This document shows, in pieces, positions 1-9,659 of a stretch of DNA of 64,000 bases (position 1 is its first letter; each line of letters starts with the position of its first letter). The position numbers and the translations under genes are program-made. The DNA is from Candidatus Obscuribacterales bacterium (GTDB lineage: Bacteria > Cyanobacteriota > Vampirovibrionia > Obscuribacterales > Obscuribacteraceae), in assembly GCA_019747875.1 (NCBI GenBank), contig JAIEQI010000006.1, positions 88,321 through 152,320 of the forward strand. The letters run 5' to 3'. The notes below the pieces were generated by a model. It ran no database searches, was not told the origin of the DNA, and saw only the letters and a list, made by a program, of their open reading frames with translations.

Positions 1-17
1 TTTTGAGAGGTTCATAA

Positions 18-962
18 ATGAGAATCTTAGTTATTGGGGCGACTGGATACATTGGTAACGTCATTTCTGAACGCTTGTTGAAAGATGGGCATAGAATTGT
101 TGCAAGCGTGAGGAGTGCGGAGGCTGAGAAAAAGCTGCAAGCACAGGACGTCGAAACCTTTTTTGCGAGTTTGGATGAGGATGCCCCGATTATCGAACGA
201 CTGGCAGGTGTAGACGCCGTTGTCTACGCGGCCTATGGTTACAATTCTATAGAGACTGCTGAAAAGGAAGTGCGTACTGGAAAGAGCCATCTGACAAAAA
301 TAATCGGTGCGTTATGGGGGTCTGGAAAAACTTTTCTTTTAATAAGTGGAACGGGCGTCGTTCCTGATAGTACAGATAAAGTTTACGACGAGTCAACTCC
401 GCTTCCTCCAACCAACTCTCCTGTGGTGATGGCGAGAAGGAATCTGGAGAAGGAAATAGTTTCGGCTTGTGACAAAGGAATTCGCAGCATCGTGCTTCGA
501 CCTCCGTGTGTTTATGGACGAGGCGGTAGTTTTATCGTTCCTCGCTTTTTGCTAGATCATGCTTTAGCAAAGCGCGAATCTGTGTATGTCGAAGGAACGG
601 AGAACCATAAACGATCGGCCGTACATGTTGACGATCTTGCTGATTTGACAGTACTAGCAATGGGGCGAGCTCCTTCCGGTTCGTTCTATTGCACGGGGGC
701 TGAGTCTGGCGTGACGACCCAATCGATCGCCGAAGCAATTAGCAAGTGTGCTGGTATCGGGGGACAAACGAAAGCGGTGACGCTTGAAGAATCTCGCCAG
801 ATTTTCGGACATTGGGGCGAGTGGTGGAGCCTGAACAATCAATGCGCAGGCGACAAGGCTCGCCGAGAACTTGGATGGACGCCCAGCAGACCCTCCCTGT
901 TGGAGGATATCGTGAACGGTTCCTATGCAACCTCCGCGAAAGGTGCTTTGGCTGTTAAGTGA
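18..962 (+). CDS. NAD-dependent epimerase/dehydratase (extended SDR family)
   Basis: This is an extended short-chain dehydrogenase/reductase, expected to act on a nucleotide sugar or related substrate in the cytoplasm. The N-terminus carries the Rossmann dinucleotide motif GATGYIG at residues 8-14 after a beta strand. The central part reads RPPCVYGRGG, the usual conserved stretch after the active-site helix, and the C-terminal part (TPSRPSLLEDI) resembles the end of GalE-like epimerases. The canonical YxxxK is not obvious, so the exact reaction cannot be assigned. The ATG follows a GAGAGG ribosome site. Length (314 residues) is typical. The gene converges on the large minus-strand gene that follows. 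Confidence 0.85.
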   Translation: MRILVIGATGYIGNVISERLLKDGHRIVASVRSAEAEKKLQAQDVETFFASLDEDAPIIERLAGVDAVVYAAYGYNSIETAEKEVRTGKSHLTKIIGALWGSGKTFLLISGTGVVPDSTDKVYDESTPLPPTNSPVVMARRNLEKEIVSACDKGIRSIVLRPPCVYGRGGSFIVPRFLLDHALAKRESVYVEGTENHKRSAVHVDDLADLTVLAMGRAPSGSFYCTGAESGVTTQSIAEAISKCAGIGGQTKAVTLEESRQIFGHWGEWWSLNNQCAGDKARRELGWTPSRPSLLEDIVNGSYATSAKGALAVK

Positions 963-1037
963 GTACTGGTAGAGATGGGCGACGGATAGTGTTGCCCAAG
1001 TGAGCGTGCGCGGAGCTTTTTCCGTGTGCAGTTTCGG

Positions 1038-4000
1038 TTATCTGTAGATGTCTGGATATGCGAGGCTGTGGTATTGGTGTCTGGATTTGTTGTTGTTTTG
1101 GTTCCAGAACGATTCCCATGTACCATTCTTTGAATCACGCTGTTGTTCGCGAGCTAGTTGGGCATTACTGCGCGGATTGAGGTAGCGTTCCATTCCCACC
1201 AGCGTTCCGAGTTGCAGTTTGCCAATCTCGTAAGGATTGAGATTGCGGGCTCTGTCTGCAGGAGCGGTAGTGAGAACCTCGTTTAGAATCATGTTCTCTT
1301 TGTTGACGGCAGCTTGTACTCCGCGCCCTTGCTGACGCAATGCTTTCGCTGGAACTACGCCCATTTCGCCTTTGCCATTGTTAACGAGTGCGCCTAGTTT
1401 GCGGCTTTTCTCAGTGACAAGGGTCAAAGTTCCGGGGGAGATGTTGGCGAAGTCATCCATGTGATTAGAAATGATCACGTCAGCATTTGTGTCTTTCAGT
1501 GCTGCTGCCAGTCCGGTCATGCTCTGCGCGCTTGGATTGGTTTTGTAGAGTTCTTCCTGGTTAACGTGGATCGGGACTCCACCTGCGTATTCGACCATCT
1601 CAGCAAGGATGTTGTTATTCTGGCGGTTGAAGTCGTATTCGCTCATTCCTTTCGGATTTTGTGGAGTTTTGCTCCAATCATAAGCACCAAATCCAGGGCT
1701 TGGCGATCCGTGATAAGGATCGTGACCGGCGTTAAGTGCGATGCGTTTTCCATCCAAAGCACCTTTGCCATTTTTGCTTCCAACCAAATCTGGGTTGGTC
1801 GACATGAGTGCCGCAGCCACTGATTTCATTTCGAAGCGATGTCTAAGCAGCTCTTGTGCACGCGGATGTTTTGCGTCGTGGATAATGCGATCTTGAAGTA
1901 CTTTCTTGTCTTCGCTTAATGCACCATAGCTGCGAGCTTTTTCAAGTGCTCTTGCTTCTTGCGCTTTGAAATAGTTCTCGGCTTTTTGTGCGTTCTCTTG
2001 TAGTTTGGCTGTGTGCAATCCGAATGGATTGTATGCGAAATCGCTTTGCGCCTCAACGTTCTTTTGGTATGCGTTGCGGTTATAGCGGGCAAGATGCAGA
2101 TCGCGTTGCAGATCCGCCGGCAAGTCTTTTAACAAAGACTCAGGCAATTCGGATGCCGGTGTTCCCTTTCTCAAGGCCGCTTCGATGCGAGCCATTTGCT
2201 GCTTTTGTCTTTCAAGTCCCGCTTTATCGCTTTCCGCTTGTTTGAGAGTGTCCTGAATAACCTTGTTCGCTTCAGGGCTGCCAGGCTTCAACTTGTCGGA
2301 CAACTCGCGATATTTGTCAGAGTCTTTTTGCATATCTTCGCGAATTTTTGCCAGTTCAGATTCAGGACGATCCGTCCGTCTGTATCCGACGTTATCGTCC
2401 GGTTTTGGAATGTAAGCTTTGTCCGTGATTGTGCGACCGACGTTAGACTCATTCGCTTTCTCCAGGACATCTCTTTGAGATGCTACGTCTTTGATTCGAT
2501 CGGTGATCTCTTTTTTGATACCTTCGACATCCTTTGCTTTTGGTTTCTCGTTTAGAGCAACCGCGTCAATACGGAATCTTGCACCTTTATCTGTTGGGTC
2601 TATTCCAAGTTCTTTTGCAGCTGCGGCGTTAATGCCGATATCGTCTTTCGTTCCGCGACCATTTCTAAGCTGTCCTGCAATGAATGGAACTCTCTTTTCT
2701 TGACCGTCGGCCCCAATTCTGGTGAGCACACCCATGGTGCCCGGTGCCATCCCTGGGACGACAGCAACAGGCATGTCTTTCGGCGTGTTTGCTGGTTCTT
2801 TCAGCGTTGTTGTTGAGAGAACTTTTGCGCCGGTGACTACTTTGTGTTTGTCTGAGTTATCAGCGAGTTTGAGAATCTTGAGGTTGTCCTTAAGCTCTCC
2901 TGGTTGGAGACCGGCGGCCGCTCCTTTCCCGCAGTCAGGGCAGGAGGCTCCGTGGTCGTGTCTGTGATCTTCAACAGGCTTTGGTGCTTCTTTGGGAGCC
3001 TCTTTTGGAAGATCTTTTCCTGGTTCTTTCGGATTCCCAGGTTCTGGTTTGTCTTTAGCAGGATCTTGTTGCGGTTTGTCCTTTGCAGGATCTTGCTGTG
3101 GGGTGTCCTTGGCCGGATCCTGTTGAGGCTTGTCTTTACCAGGATCTTGCGGTTTGTCTCTTGCCGGATCTTGTTGCGGTTTGTCCTTGGCCGGATCTTG
3201 CTGAGGTTTGTCCTTGGCCGGATCTTGCTGAGGTTTGTCCTTGGCCGGATCTTGCTGAGGTTTGTCCTTGGCCGGATCTTGCTGAGGTTTGTCCTTTGCC
3301 GGATCTTGCTGAGGTTTGTCCTTGGCTGGATCTTGTTGTGGTGTGTCTTTGGCCGGATCTTGTTGTGGTTTGTCCTTGGCTGGATCTTGTTGTGGTGTGT
3401 CTTTGGCCGGATCTTGTTGTGGTTTGTCCTTGGCCGGATCTTGTTGTGGTGTGTCTTTGGCCGGATCTTGTTGTGGTTTGTCCTTACCAGGATCCTGTTG
3501 AGGTTTGTCCTTAGCGGGATCTTGTTGAGGTTTGTCCTTGGCCGGATCTTGTTGTGGTTTGTCGTTTGCTGGATCTTTCTGCTCCGGCTTCGGAACTTCT
3601 TTCGACGGCTCCTTACCTCCTTCCGGCTTATCTTTTGCCGGTTCATTCATTTTGAATTTGTTGGCGATTTCGCCTTTCAGTTTCTCAATTCCATCATTGT
3701 TGAGACCCTGGCGTCCGAAGCTCTTGTTACCGATGTTATCGATGAATTTCTTCGCTTCTTCTGCATTCTTCGGCAACAGCATGTCTGTTTGTTTGAGCGA
3801 ATTGACCGATTGACCTTGCTCTTTGCGGAGTCCTTTGGCTCCGGAGATCAATGCCTTGGTTTCGTTCTCAGTCAGATTTCTGCCAAGCAATTCTTTCATC
3901 GCCGCTTTCATCGGCTGATAGTATCCCTGACCGCGTTTCGGATGAGCTTTGTCTTCGACAGATTTCGGCAATTCGAAGTTCGGCTTCTCAGCATCGCCTT

Positions 4001-5849
4001 GCGGAGATGGTTTCTGACTTTCTGGTTTTGCTTCAGTCTCTGGCTTTTGCTGAGACTGAGAATCGGCCTCTGGTTTGTCGGTGGCAGGTTTCTGAGCTGG
4101 TTTCTGCTCTAATTCAGGCTTGCCATCAGTTTGTGGTGCTTTTGGTGGTCCTTGATGTTTGTCGTATGGATCTGCGCCTGGCTTGTGAGGCAGCTCTCCG
4201 CCCGGCTTGGTTTGATCTGTCGGATTGCTCGGCTTGTCTGTTTGTTTGTCTGGTGCCGCTGGCTTGTCTGTCGGTGTTTGTTTTTCCGGAACTGCCGGTT
4301 TGTCTGTAGGCGTTTGTTTGTCCGGATTGCTTGGTTTATCAGCATCCTGACCGGCTGGCTTCTGCTCTGTCTTGCTCGGAATGTCGAATGGTTTTTGATA
4401 ATCGTCTACGCGCTTGCCCCATCCATGCATCCACTGACGTTCTTGCGCGCGTTTTTCGGGCGGTGCGTTCTCTACGCGATTTTGCAACGTTTGCCTTGCT
4501 GATGCAGAGAAATCTTTTACCGGATTTCCGGTGTCTTTCATATTCTCTAAAACCTGGCGCAGTCCCCAGTTGGTGTTCTTGTAGCTTGGCTGCATGCTGA
4601 GACCTTCGCCCTTGAAGTTGACATAATCAACCATGGCGAAAACACCTTCAGGTCCGCTCTTCAACACTTTGTCGAAGTTCTTGCTGATCTGGTCTTTCTT
4701 ATCCGGTGCGGCGGCGTCGAGAATTTTTGTTTTCGACTCTTCCAAGCGTGATATAAGATGATCGGTTTGTTGCGGAATCGTTTTTACGAGAAACTCCCGA
4801 AGCTCCTTCATTTTCGGGCTGTTGAAATTGGCGTCGAATTCGGCTTTTGTTTTCCAAGGGCTTCCCATCTCGGAGTTCAACCATTTCGGCAGATCTGGGT
4901 TCTTTTGATCTTCCATCTTTTTGACGAATGCTTTGAAGCTATCACCATAGATGCTTGTCTTACCTTCAGGTTGCCAAATAAAATGTCCAATCCCCAAAGA
5001 TGGGAAGGCTTCTCCCTTGTTCCAATGAGTAAGTTTGTCTACTGATCCGCCGGCTTCGTTTTGCCAAACTCTCTTTCCGATTGCCTCCTTTTGTTCAGGT
5101 GAGAGTTCGATCTTCACGCCGTCGGTTGCTGAAGGATTCTTTCCCTCCTCTACCCGTTCTGTGGACTTGTGCTGTTCAGACTTTGCGTGCTCTGATTTTT
5201 TCTCCTCTGGATTTTGTGGCTCGACTTTTTGTTGCCCAGATTTTGCGTGTTCTGGATCTTGATGTTCTAGTTTCTGGGGGTGGTCATCTTTTTGTTGGGA
5301 TTTTTTCTCCTCTGTCTGTTGTTCGGGCTTGTGCTCAGGTTTTTGTTTGCCTTCTCCTTTACTTTCTGTTTTGCCGTCTCCTACAAGCTCGGCTTTCACT
5401 TCGGCTTTGCCTTGCTCATTGCCTTCCTTTGCTCCGGCTTTTGCGTCAATGTTGCCTTCTATCTTTCGTTCTGTTTTGTCTTCTCCTTTACTTGCGTCGG
5501 CGTTCACAGCACCAATTTTGGCGTCTTTGTGAGCACCTTCCTTCCCGAAGCCTTGAAGAAGTTCTAGCTTAGGAAGATAGGCCAATGTGTCATTGTTTTT
5601 CTGAAAAGGATTTTTGGAATCGGATGTTATTAGACTGAGATTTCCGAGCGTGCCGTTCTCCTGCATGTCTCGGCTCTTCATCGCGCTGTCATCCTGGCGG
5701 TTGCGCACGAAGTCATTTGTGTTTCGTTCGGTCAAGAGCGATTCGGAAATATTGCGTTCGCTTTGACCATCTTCACTTCTGTCGTTCGATTTATCGACTT
5801 CCTTGGAGGTGTCTTCTTCTTTGCTCGCTGGTGCGTCGCCTTTGCTCAT
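1038..5849 (-). CDS. Large modular cell-wall hydrolase-like protein (lysozyme-like region, repeat linker, amidase_3-like C-terminus)
   Basis: I place the start at 5849 (MSKGDAP...) rather than 5990, because AGGAGT precedes this ATG and the upstream extension is Cys-rich and not protein-like. The 1603-residue product has an acidic, Lys/Glu/Gln-rich disordered N-terminus to about residue 240. A globular region at about 245-460 (WQNEAGGSVDKLTHW, SLGIGHFIW) looks like a lysozyme-type fold; that is inference. Pro/Lys/Gln linkers follow, with about 20 copies of QQDPAKDKP (residues about 757-935), a CPDC motif near 966, and a C-terminal domain from about 1370. The C-terminus carries NAGHDPYHG, a downstream Glu (MSEYDFN) and ISNHMDD, the His-Glu-His layout of zinc N-acetylmuramoyl-L-alanine amidases. 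No Sec signal is visible. It probably cleaves peptidoglycan, of self or prey. Confidence 0.75.
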   Translation of the reverse strand: MSKGDAPASKEEDTSKEVDKSNDRSEDGQSERNISESLLTERNTNDFVRNRQDDSAMKSRDMQENGTLGNLSLITSDSKNPFQKNNDTLAYLPKLELLQGFGKEGAHKDAKIGAVNADASKGEDKTERKIEGNIDAKAGAKEGNEQGKAEVKAELVGDGKTESKGEGKQKPEHKPEQQTEEKKSQQKDDHPQKLEHQDPEHAKSGQQKVEPQNPEEKKSEHAKSEQHKSTERVEEGKNPSATDGVKIELSPEQKEAIGKRVWQNEAGGSVDKLTHWNKGEAFPSLGIGHFIWQPEGKTSIYGDSFKAFVKKMEDQKNPDLPKWLNSEMGSPWKTKAEFDANFNSPKMKELREFLVKTIPQQTDHLISRLEESKTKILDAAAPDKKDQISKNFDKVLKSGPEGVFAMVDYVNFKGEGLSMQPSYKNTNWGLRQVLENMKDTGNPVKDFSASARQTLQNRVENAPPEKRAQERQWMHGWGKRVDDYQKPFDIPSKTEQKPAGQDADKPSNPDKQTPTDKPAVPEKQTPTDKPAAPDKQTDKPSNPTDQTKPGGELPHKPGADPYDKHQGPPKAPQTDGKPELEQKPAQKPATDKPEADSQSQQKPETEAKPESQKPSPQGDAEKPNFELPKSVEDKAHPKRGQGYYQPMKAAMKELLGRNLTENETKALISGAKGLRKEQGQSVNSLKQTDMLLPKNAEEAKKFIDNIGNKSFGRQGLNNDGIEKLKGEIANKFKMNEPAKDKPEGGKEPSKEVPKPEQKDPANDKPQQDPAKDKPQQDPAKDKPQQDPGKDKPQQDPAKDTPQQDPAKDKPQQDPAKDTPQQDPAKDKPQQDPAKDTPQQDPAKDKPQQDPAKDKPQQDPAKDKPQQDPAKDKPQQDPAKDKPQQDPAKDKPQQDPARDKPQDPGKDKPQQDPAKDTPQQDPAKDKPQQDPAKDKPEPGNPKEPGKDLPKEAPKEAPKPVEDHRHDHGASCPDCGKGAAAGLQPGELKDNLKILKLADNSDKHKVVTGAKVLSTTTLKEPANTPKDMPVAVVPGMAPGTMGVLTRIGADGQEKRVPFIAGQLRNGRGTKDDIGINAAAAKELGIDPTDKGARFRIDAVALNEKPKAKDVEGIKKEITDRIKDVASQRDVLEKANESNVGRTITDKAYIPKPDDNVGYRRTDRPESELAKIREDMQKDSDKYRELSDKLKPGSPEANKVIQDTLKQAESDKAGLERQKQQMARIEAALRKGTPASELPESLLKDLPADLQRDLHLARYNRNAYQKNVEAQSDFAYNPFGLHTAKLQENAQKAENYFKAQEARALEKARSYGALSEDKKVLQDRIIHDAKHPRAQELLRHRFEMKSVAAALMSTNPDLVGSKNGKGALDGKRIALNAGHDPYHGSPSPGFGAYDWSKTPQNPKGMSEYDFNRQNNNILAEMVEYAGGVPIHVNQEELYKTNPSAQSMTGLAAALKDTNADVIISNHMDDFANISPGTLTLVTEKSRKLGALVNNGKGEMGVVPAKALRQQGRGVQAAVNKENMILNEVLTTAPADRARNLNPYEIGKLQLGTLVGMERYLNPRSNAQLAREQQRDSKNGTWESFWNQNNNKSRHQYHSLAYPDIYR
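3045..3579 (-). repeat. 27-bp tandem repeat encoding QQDPAKDKP
   Basis: About 20 in-frame copies of a 27-bp unit encode QQDPAKDKP with DTP, ARDKP and PGKDKP variants. In one block, KP and TP units alternate, which shows a 54-bp higher-order duplication. One unit has lost a single Gln codon without breaking frame. The tract is a flexible, highly charged spacer between the N-terminal globular region and the C-terminal amidase-like region. It is prone to copy-number change. Confidence 0.95.
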
Positions 5850-6525
5850 TTCGATACTCCTGAGGATGTCAGTGCGCGGCAGAACGTGCGCGCAGTTTGC
5901 ACGTGAAAGAAAGTAGTGCACAATACACATGCAGCAGTGCGCTGCACTGTATGTGGTGCCAGTGTAAGCTGCAATGCCTGCAACGCACACTGCGGTGCGT
6001 TAAGTGGGCATCAAGCAGAATCCCATGCTGCGATGGGATGGATTGCCGCTTGGCTGCTGGTGGCAGCCATTACTTAGTAACTGAATCGGACGACAATACC
6101 GAGCTTGGAATCAGCTCGTGGGAGAATTGCATCGCAAAGACAGTTGTTTTAGTGTTTTAGCGTGGTTGTTTTAGGTTCGCGCTGCCGATATTGCGCTGGG
6201 AAATTCGCCCTAAAGGGGCGTTGCGGTGAGTATTTAAACAGAACCATTACTCTTGTTCAGAGTAATTACAAACGTCCAAGCAAAGTAGAAAGAGAGGACA
6301 GAACGCGATTTGTGGAATTCGGGAAATCATACCTCAATCTATATTTGGATTGTGAACTGATTTGTGGTGTCAGATCTCAATCGCTAACCCAATCGATCCG
6401 AACATATCAAGGCAATGATATTGTTCGCTTCGTTTCACCCCTGAGTGAGGTTATATTACAATCATGAACGTGAAAATTGCGTGGAATTACGATTGCTGAT
6501 TGATACACGAAAACGTGTATGCGCT
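5850..6525. other. Intergenic region, no convincing gene
   Basis: A 676-bp divergent upstream region between the large repeat protein and the downstream end of the TPR gene. The plus-strand ORF at 6162-6467 has a GTG start and no family resemblance, and I do not call it. The first part is rich in short GTGCA/TGCAC inverted motifs, for example cagtgc-gct-gcactg near 5935, possible operator or hairpin sequence upstream of the 5849 start. Confidence 0.5.
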
Positions 6526-7836
6526 TTAGCAGAAATAACTTCCGGGTACGGGACTGTCGGTAATGAATCGCCAACGCTTTTGTCCACCTAGCTTTCCGCC
6601 CTTCAGATAATCGCCGACTGATTTGTAGAACTCCATTGTCTGCGGAAATAATTCGTCTTCTGCAACTACCTCTGCCGCGATCTCGGATGCGATTTCTTCT
6701 GGATCTCGTTTGTCCTCAACCGCCTCTCTCCTCTGTTTTGTCTCAGGATCAATTTCGAGCCTGTCCTTCGACCATGGGAAGGTGCAATATTGGCTCATCA
6801 AGCCACACACGTCGGGGGCGCAGGGGCCCTCCTCCAGCCAGTTGATATTGAAAGCGAAAATTGTTTGACCTTTTGCGACTCGTTCGATAGGAAGTTTGCC
6901 CAAGTTCCAGTTGTTTGCCACCACCAAGAGGCTTTCTTCTCGAGATGCCGTATTTGGCTCGGAAATAATCTCGACTGGCGCGCGCAAAATTTTTCCAACT
7001 GCAGCGGCAATGATCATCGAGTCGCGATCATCGACGGTCAGCAAAGTCTTAGGCATACGATTAAGTGTAGCCAGAAATGTTTTCAGTTTGCGCAGAGTCA
7101 GCGCTAATTGCGCGTAGCTTATTCCCACATAAACCCAGCGTCCACCGGCTACAGCCAATCCATTTTGTCCGTTGCGATCATCAAAATATTCTAGTATCGC
7201 ACTTCCGTATTGAATGAAGTGCCAGTGCATTACGATCGGTTTTGGTTCAGTGATCAAACTCAATCGCAGTCGCAACTCGTCTAATTTGTCGAGAGCGTAA
7301 AGCGCACCGCGAATCTCATTGCTGGCTGCTTCCGCCAGGAATTGGCGCCGAGATTCTTTGATGAATCGATCTGTGTTTTCATCAACACCACAAAGTAGAG
7401 ATGACCAGTAGTATTGATAGTTCACCCAGAAATTTTGACCGCGTCCGACAGTTGAAAGAACTGCCCGGCCCTTTTGTGGATAGAATTGACCGCAGTATGC
7501 AATTGCAAGCTCCAAAGCAATGTTGGCGTCACCGGGACGCAGCTTTAGTGCGCGTTCGAGAAGTGGTACGGCAAGCCGATCATGCCCAACGTCGATGAAG
7601 TGATAACCGAGGTCATAAAAGGCATCAGGATCTTCAAAATTGGAAATGGCGCGTTCAAACAGCGCTGATTCATCTGGTGCGCCAATCTTCTGCAAACAAG
7701 CTGAGGCGAGCTGATAACATTTCAGGTCATCCGGGCTAGCAGTCAAAGCGAAGACTAACAGGCGAAGGCACTCGCTGAAGTTACCTTTATCAAAATGCTC
7801 TTGAGCTGATTCAAAGCTCGACTTTTCAGCTGCCAT
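6526..7836 (-). CDS. TPR-repeat protein with unknown C-terminal domain
   Basis: The N-terminal 130 residues form three to four tetratricopeptide repeats (for example ALKLRPGDANIALELAIAYC), so the protein is probably a scaffold. The remaining 300 residues form a mixed alpha/beta domain (MHWHFIQYGSAILEYFDD; LLTVDDRDSMIIAAAVGKILRAP) that I do not recognise. The gene stands alone on the minus strand between two intergenic gaps. The ATG is preceded by GGGATG. No signal peptide or membrane segment is seen, so the product is probably cytoplasmic. Confidence 0.75.
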   Translation of the reverse strand: MAAEKSSFESAQEHFDKGNFSECLRLLVFALTASPDDLKCYQLASACLQKIGAPDESALFERAISNFEDPDAFYDLGYHFIDVGHDRLAVPLLERALKLRPGDANIALELAIAYCGQFYPQKGRAVLSTVGRGQNFWVNYQYYWSSLLCGVDENTDRFIKESRRQFLAEAASNEIRGALYALDKLDELRLRLSLITEPKPIVMHWHFIQYGSAILEYFDDRNGQNGLAVAGGRWVYVGISYAQLALTLRKLKTFLATLNRMPKTLLTVDDRDSMIIAAAVGKILRAPVEIISEPNTASREESLLVVANNWNLGKLPIERVAKGQTIFAFNINWLEEGPCAPDVCGLMSQYCTFPWSKDRLEIDPETKQRREAVEDKRDPEEIASEIAAEVVAEDELFPQTMEFYKSVGDYLKGGKLGGQKRWRFITDSPVPGSYFC

Positions 7837-8277
7837 ATGTCATCCCGAAATACCACGCTGATTATAACCTTGCTGGGCCGATCTGTACTCTGAAGCTGTC
7901 TCTTGATTACTGCCCTTGGCAGCGGTTTCTAAAATTGTCCGCTGCTGGCCGGATTGGTGCCGCGCTGTGTGATGGAGGAAGCTTCTCGCTCAACAGAATA
8001 AAGTTGGATATTGGCTTTCTGAAGGTTTTGGCTTCCTAATCGCGCACCGCCAGTGATACTACTTATGAGCTTGCATCCTCCCAACTTCCATTCAGCAATT
8101 GAGTTTAAGGGAAACGAATTCTTGAGCCTATTGATGCTGCGCCTTTTATCTTGAAAATACCAAATATAAAGGCAGATAAGGCGCATCAAGCCATGTCCAA
8201 CGGAATATGTTAACCTGTCCAGAGCAGCCACTCAGGTCGGTTGCCAACAGAAAACGATCACCAGGTGGAACAGGCGC
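7837..8277. other. Divergent intergenic region
   Basis: A 441-bp gap between a minus-strand and a plus-strand gene. A 100-codon minus-strand ORF (7929-8231) is present, but it has unusual composition and no recognisable domain. I see no RNA gene or repeat. It probably holds promoters for both flanking genes. Confidence 0.4.
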
Positions 8278-9390
8278 ATGAGGTTTAGTAGATTCACCCA
8301 ATCAAAGGTGGCAACTCTGTCCCTTTTAATAGTCTCGGCACCATTGGCGCCTGCATTTTCGCATGACCTCCAAAGTCACTGTGACCCAGCACATCCAGCA
8401 TCTTCCGATAACCGCCACGATCTTTCGAAGCTTGCGGGTGCCTTAAGGGGTAATGGCTCGGCGGAGCTAATTGACAGGATGCAAATCTGTCAACTTATGG
8501 AGATGGATGCTCCGACCGTTGTTCCTCACACCGGTAAAACTGACAAGAATGCACCTGTCATCGATGTGACTCCCGTAATGTCGTGGATGCCCGATGTTAA
8601 ACCGAAAGGAGTCCTCGTGTGTGTCCATGGGTTGGGCTTGCACAAAGGTACTTACGCGCCTTTTGGAGAGAGAATGGCGAAAGCGGGTTATGCAATTTAT
8701 GCGATGGATGTTCGCGGATTCGGGGAGTTTCAACAACTGCCCGGAGATCGCAAGTGCGATTTCTCTAAATGCATGGATGATGTCAGAGACGCTCTGAAGC
8801 TAGTGCACGAGATGCACAAAGATGTTCCGGTTTACGTTCTGGGCGAATCGATGGGTGGTGCTATTGCAATGCGCATTACGGAAGAGCACCCCGAACTTGT
8901 TGATGGACTCATATCGTCTGTGCCGGGGGCGAAGAGGAAAAATGCAGGCGGAATGACGATGAAGGTCGGCATGAAGCTATTAACGGGCGGCGCCAATGCT
9001 GAGGTTAATGTCGGCGAAAGTGTGGTGAAGCAATCCACCAAAAAGGAAGAATTGCGCAAAGCATGGTCTGAAGATCAGCTTGCCAGGCTTACTTTGACTG
9101 CTGGTGAGTTGATGCAGTTTCAGCACTTTATGAATGAGAATGAGAAGTACGCCAACAAGATAACGAAGACGCCAGTGCTCATGGTTCAAGGAGCGCAGGA
9201 TGAGCTGGTGAAGCAGTCAGACAATCAAGCTATTTTGGACAGAATTGGATGCGAGGATAAATTGCTCGTTTTTGTCGCAAATGGTGAGCATTTGATTTTT
9301 GAAGAAGGACAGTTTGACGAGAGCGACGTTGCGCTCGTTCTTCAGTGGCTCGACGCGCCGTCACCAAAGCGTAAGCGGATTGAAGGCTAG
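8278..9390 (+). CDS. Secreted alpha/beta hydrolase (monoacylglycerol lipase/S33-like)
   Basis: A signal peptide (residues 1 to about 28, ending PLAPAFSHD) precedes a Hydrolase_4-type alpha/beta hydrolase domain. Visible elements are the oxyanion strand VHGLGLHKG near 117, the nucleophile elbow GESMGG with Ser191, Asp308 in QGAQDEL, and His338 in NGEHLIFEE, a complete catalytic triad. Substrates of this class are monoglycerides, lysophospholipids or other esters, presumably hydrolysed outside the cytoplasmic membrane. The basic C-terminus (PKRKRIEG) is unusual. The gene is not in an operon. Confidence 0.85.
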   Translation: MRFSRFTQSKVATLSLLIVSAPLAPAFSHDLQSHCDPAHPASSDNRHDLSKLAGALRGNGSAELIDRMQICQLMEMDAPTVVPHTGKTDKNAPVIDVTPVMSWMPDVKPKGVLVCVHGLGLHKGTYAPFGERMAKAGYAIYAMDVRGFGEFQQLPGDRKCDFSKCMDDVRDALKLVHEMHKDVPVYVLGESMGGAIAMRITEEHPELVDGLISSVPGAKRKNAGGMTMKVGMKLLTGGANAEVNVGESVVKQSTKKEELRKAWSEDQLARLTLTAGELMQFQHFMNENEKYANKITKTPVLMVQGAQDELVKQSDNQAILDRIGCEDKLLVFVANGEHLIFEEGQFDESDVALVLQWLDAPSPKRKRIEG

Positions 9391-9462
9391 GCTTCGGGTT
9401 CTGAGCGCGTTTTCTGAAGAGGAAAGGGCAATAACATTAGGATCCCTTACCGCTTCAATCTA

Positions 9463-9481
9463 GGCGGACGGGACGTCCGCC
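9463..9481. repeat. Perfect 7-bp stem hairpin
   Basis: ggcggac-gggac-gtccgcc is a perfect hairpin in the 269-bp gap between two converging genes. It lacks a T-run, so it may be a REP-like element or a weak bidirectional terminator. Confidence 0.5.
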
Positions 9482-9659
9482 CCCCATACTACGAATCTTC
9501 GAAGTCGCCCCTTTCTACGTCTGCAGAGGCACACTCTGCCAGGCGCTCTATCGTAGCAGCGACTATATGCGGCTGCCCGTCAGCCATGGCTTCCGCAACA
9601 AAAAGTGCTTAGCAGGCGGCGCGAGCTCGGTTCGCCATAAAGCGATTTAGAATTGCGAC

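Noticed and set aside
2904-4112. Long plus-strand ORFs (402, 143 and 61 residues) opposite the repeat tract
   Set aside because: They are antisense shadows of the 27-bp repeat; the minus frame has the ribosome site, domains and length.
6162-6467. 101-codon plus-strand ORF
   Set aside because: GTG start, no ribosome site, no recognisable domain.
7929-8231. 100-codon minus-strand ORF
   Set aside because: Composition is unlike the neighbouring proteins and no domain is recognisable.
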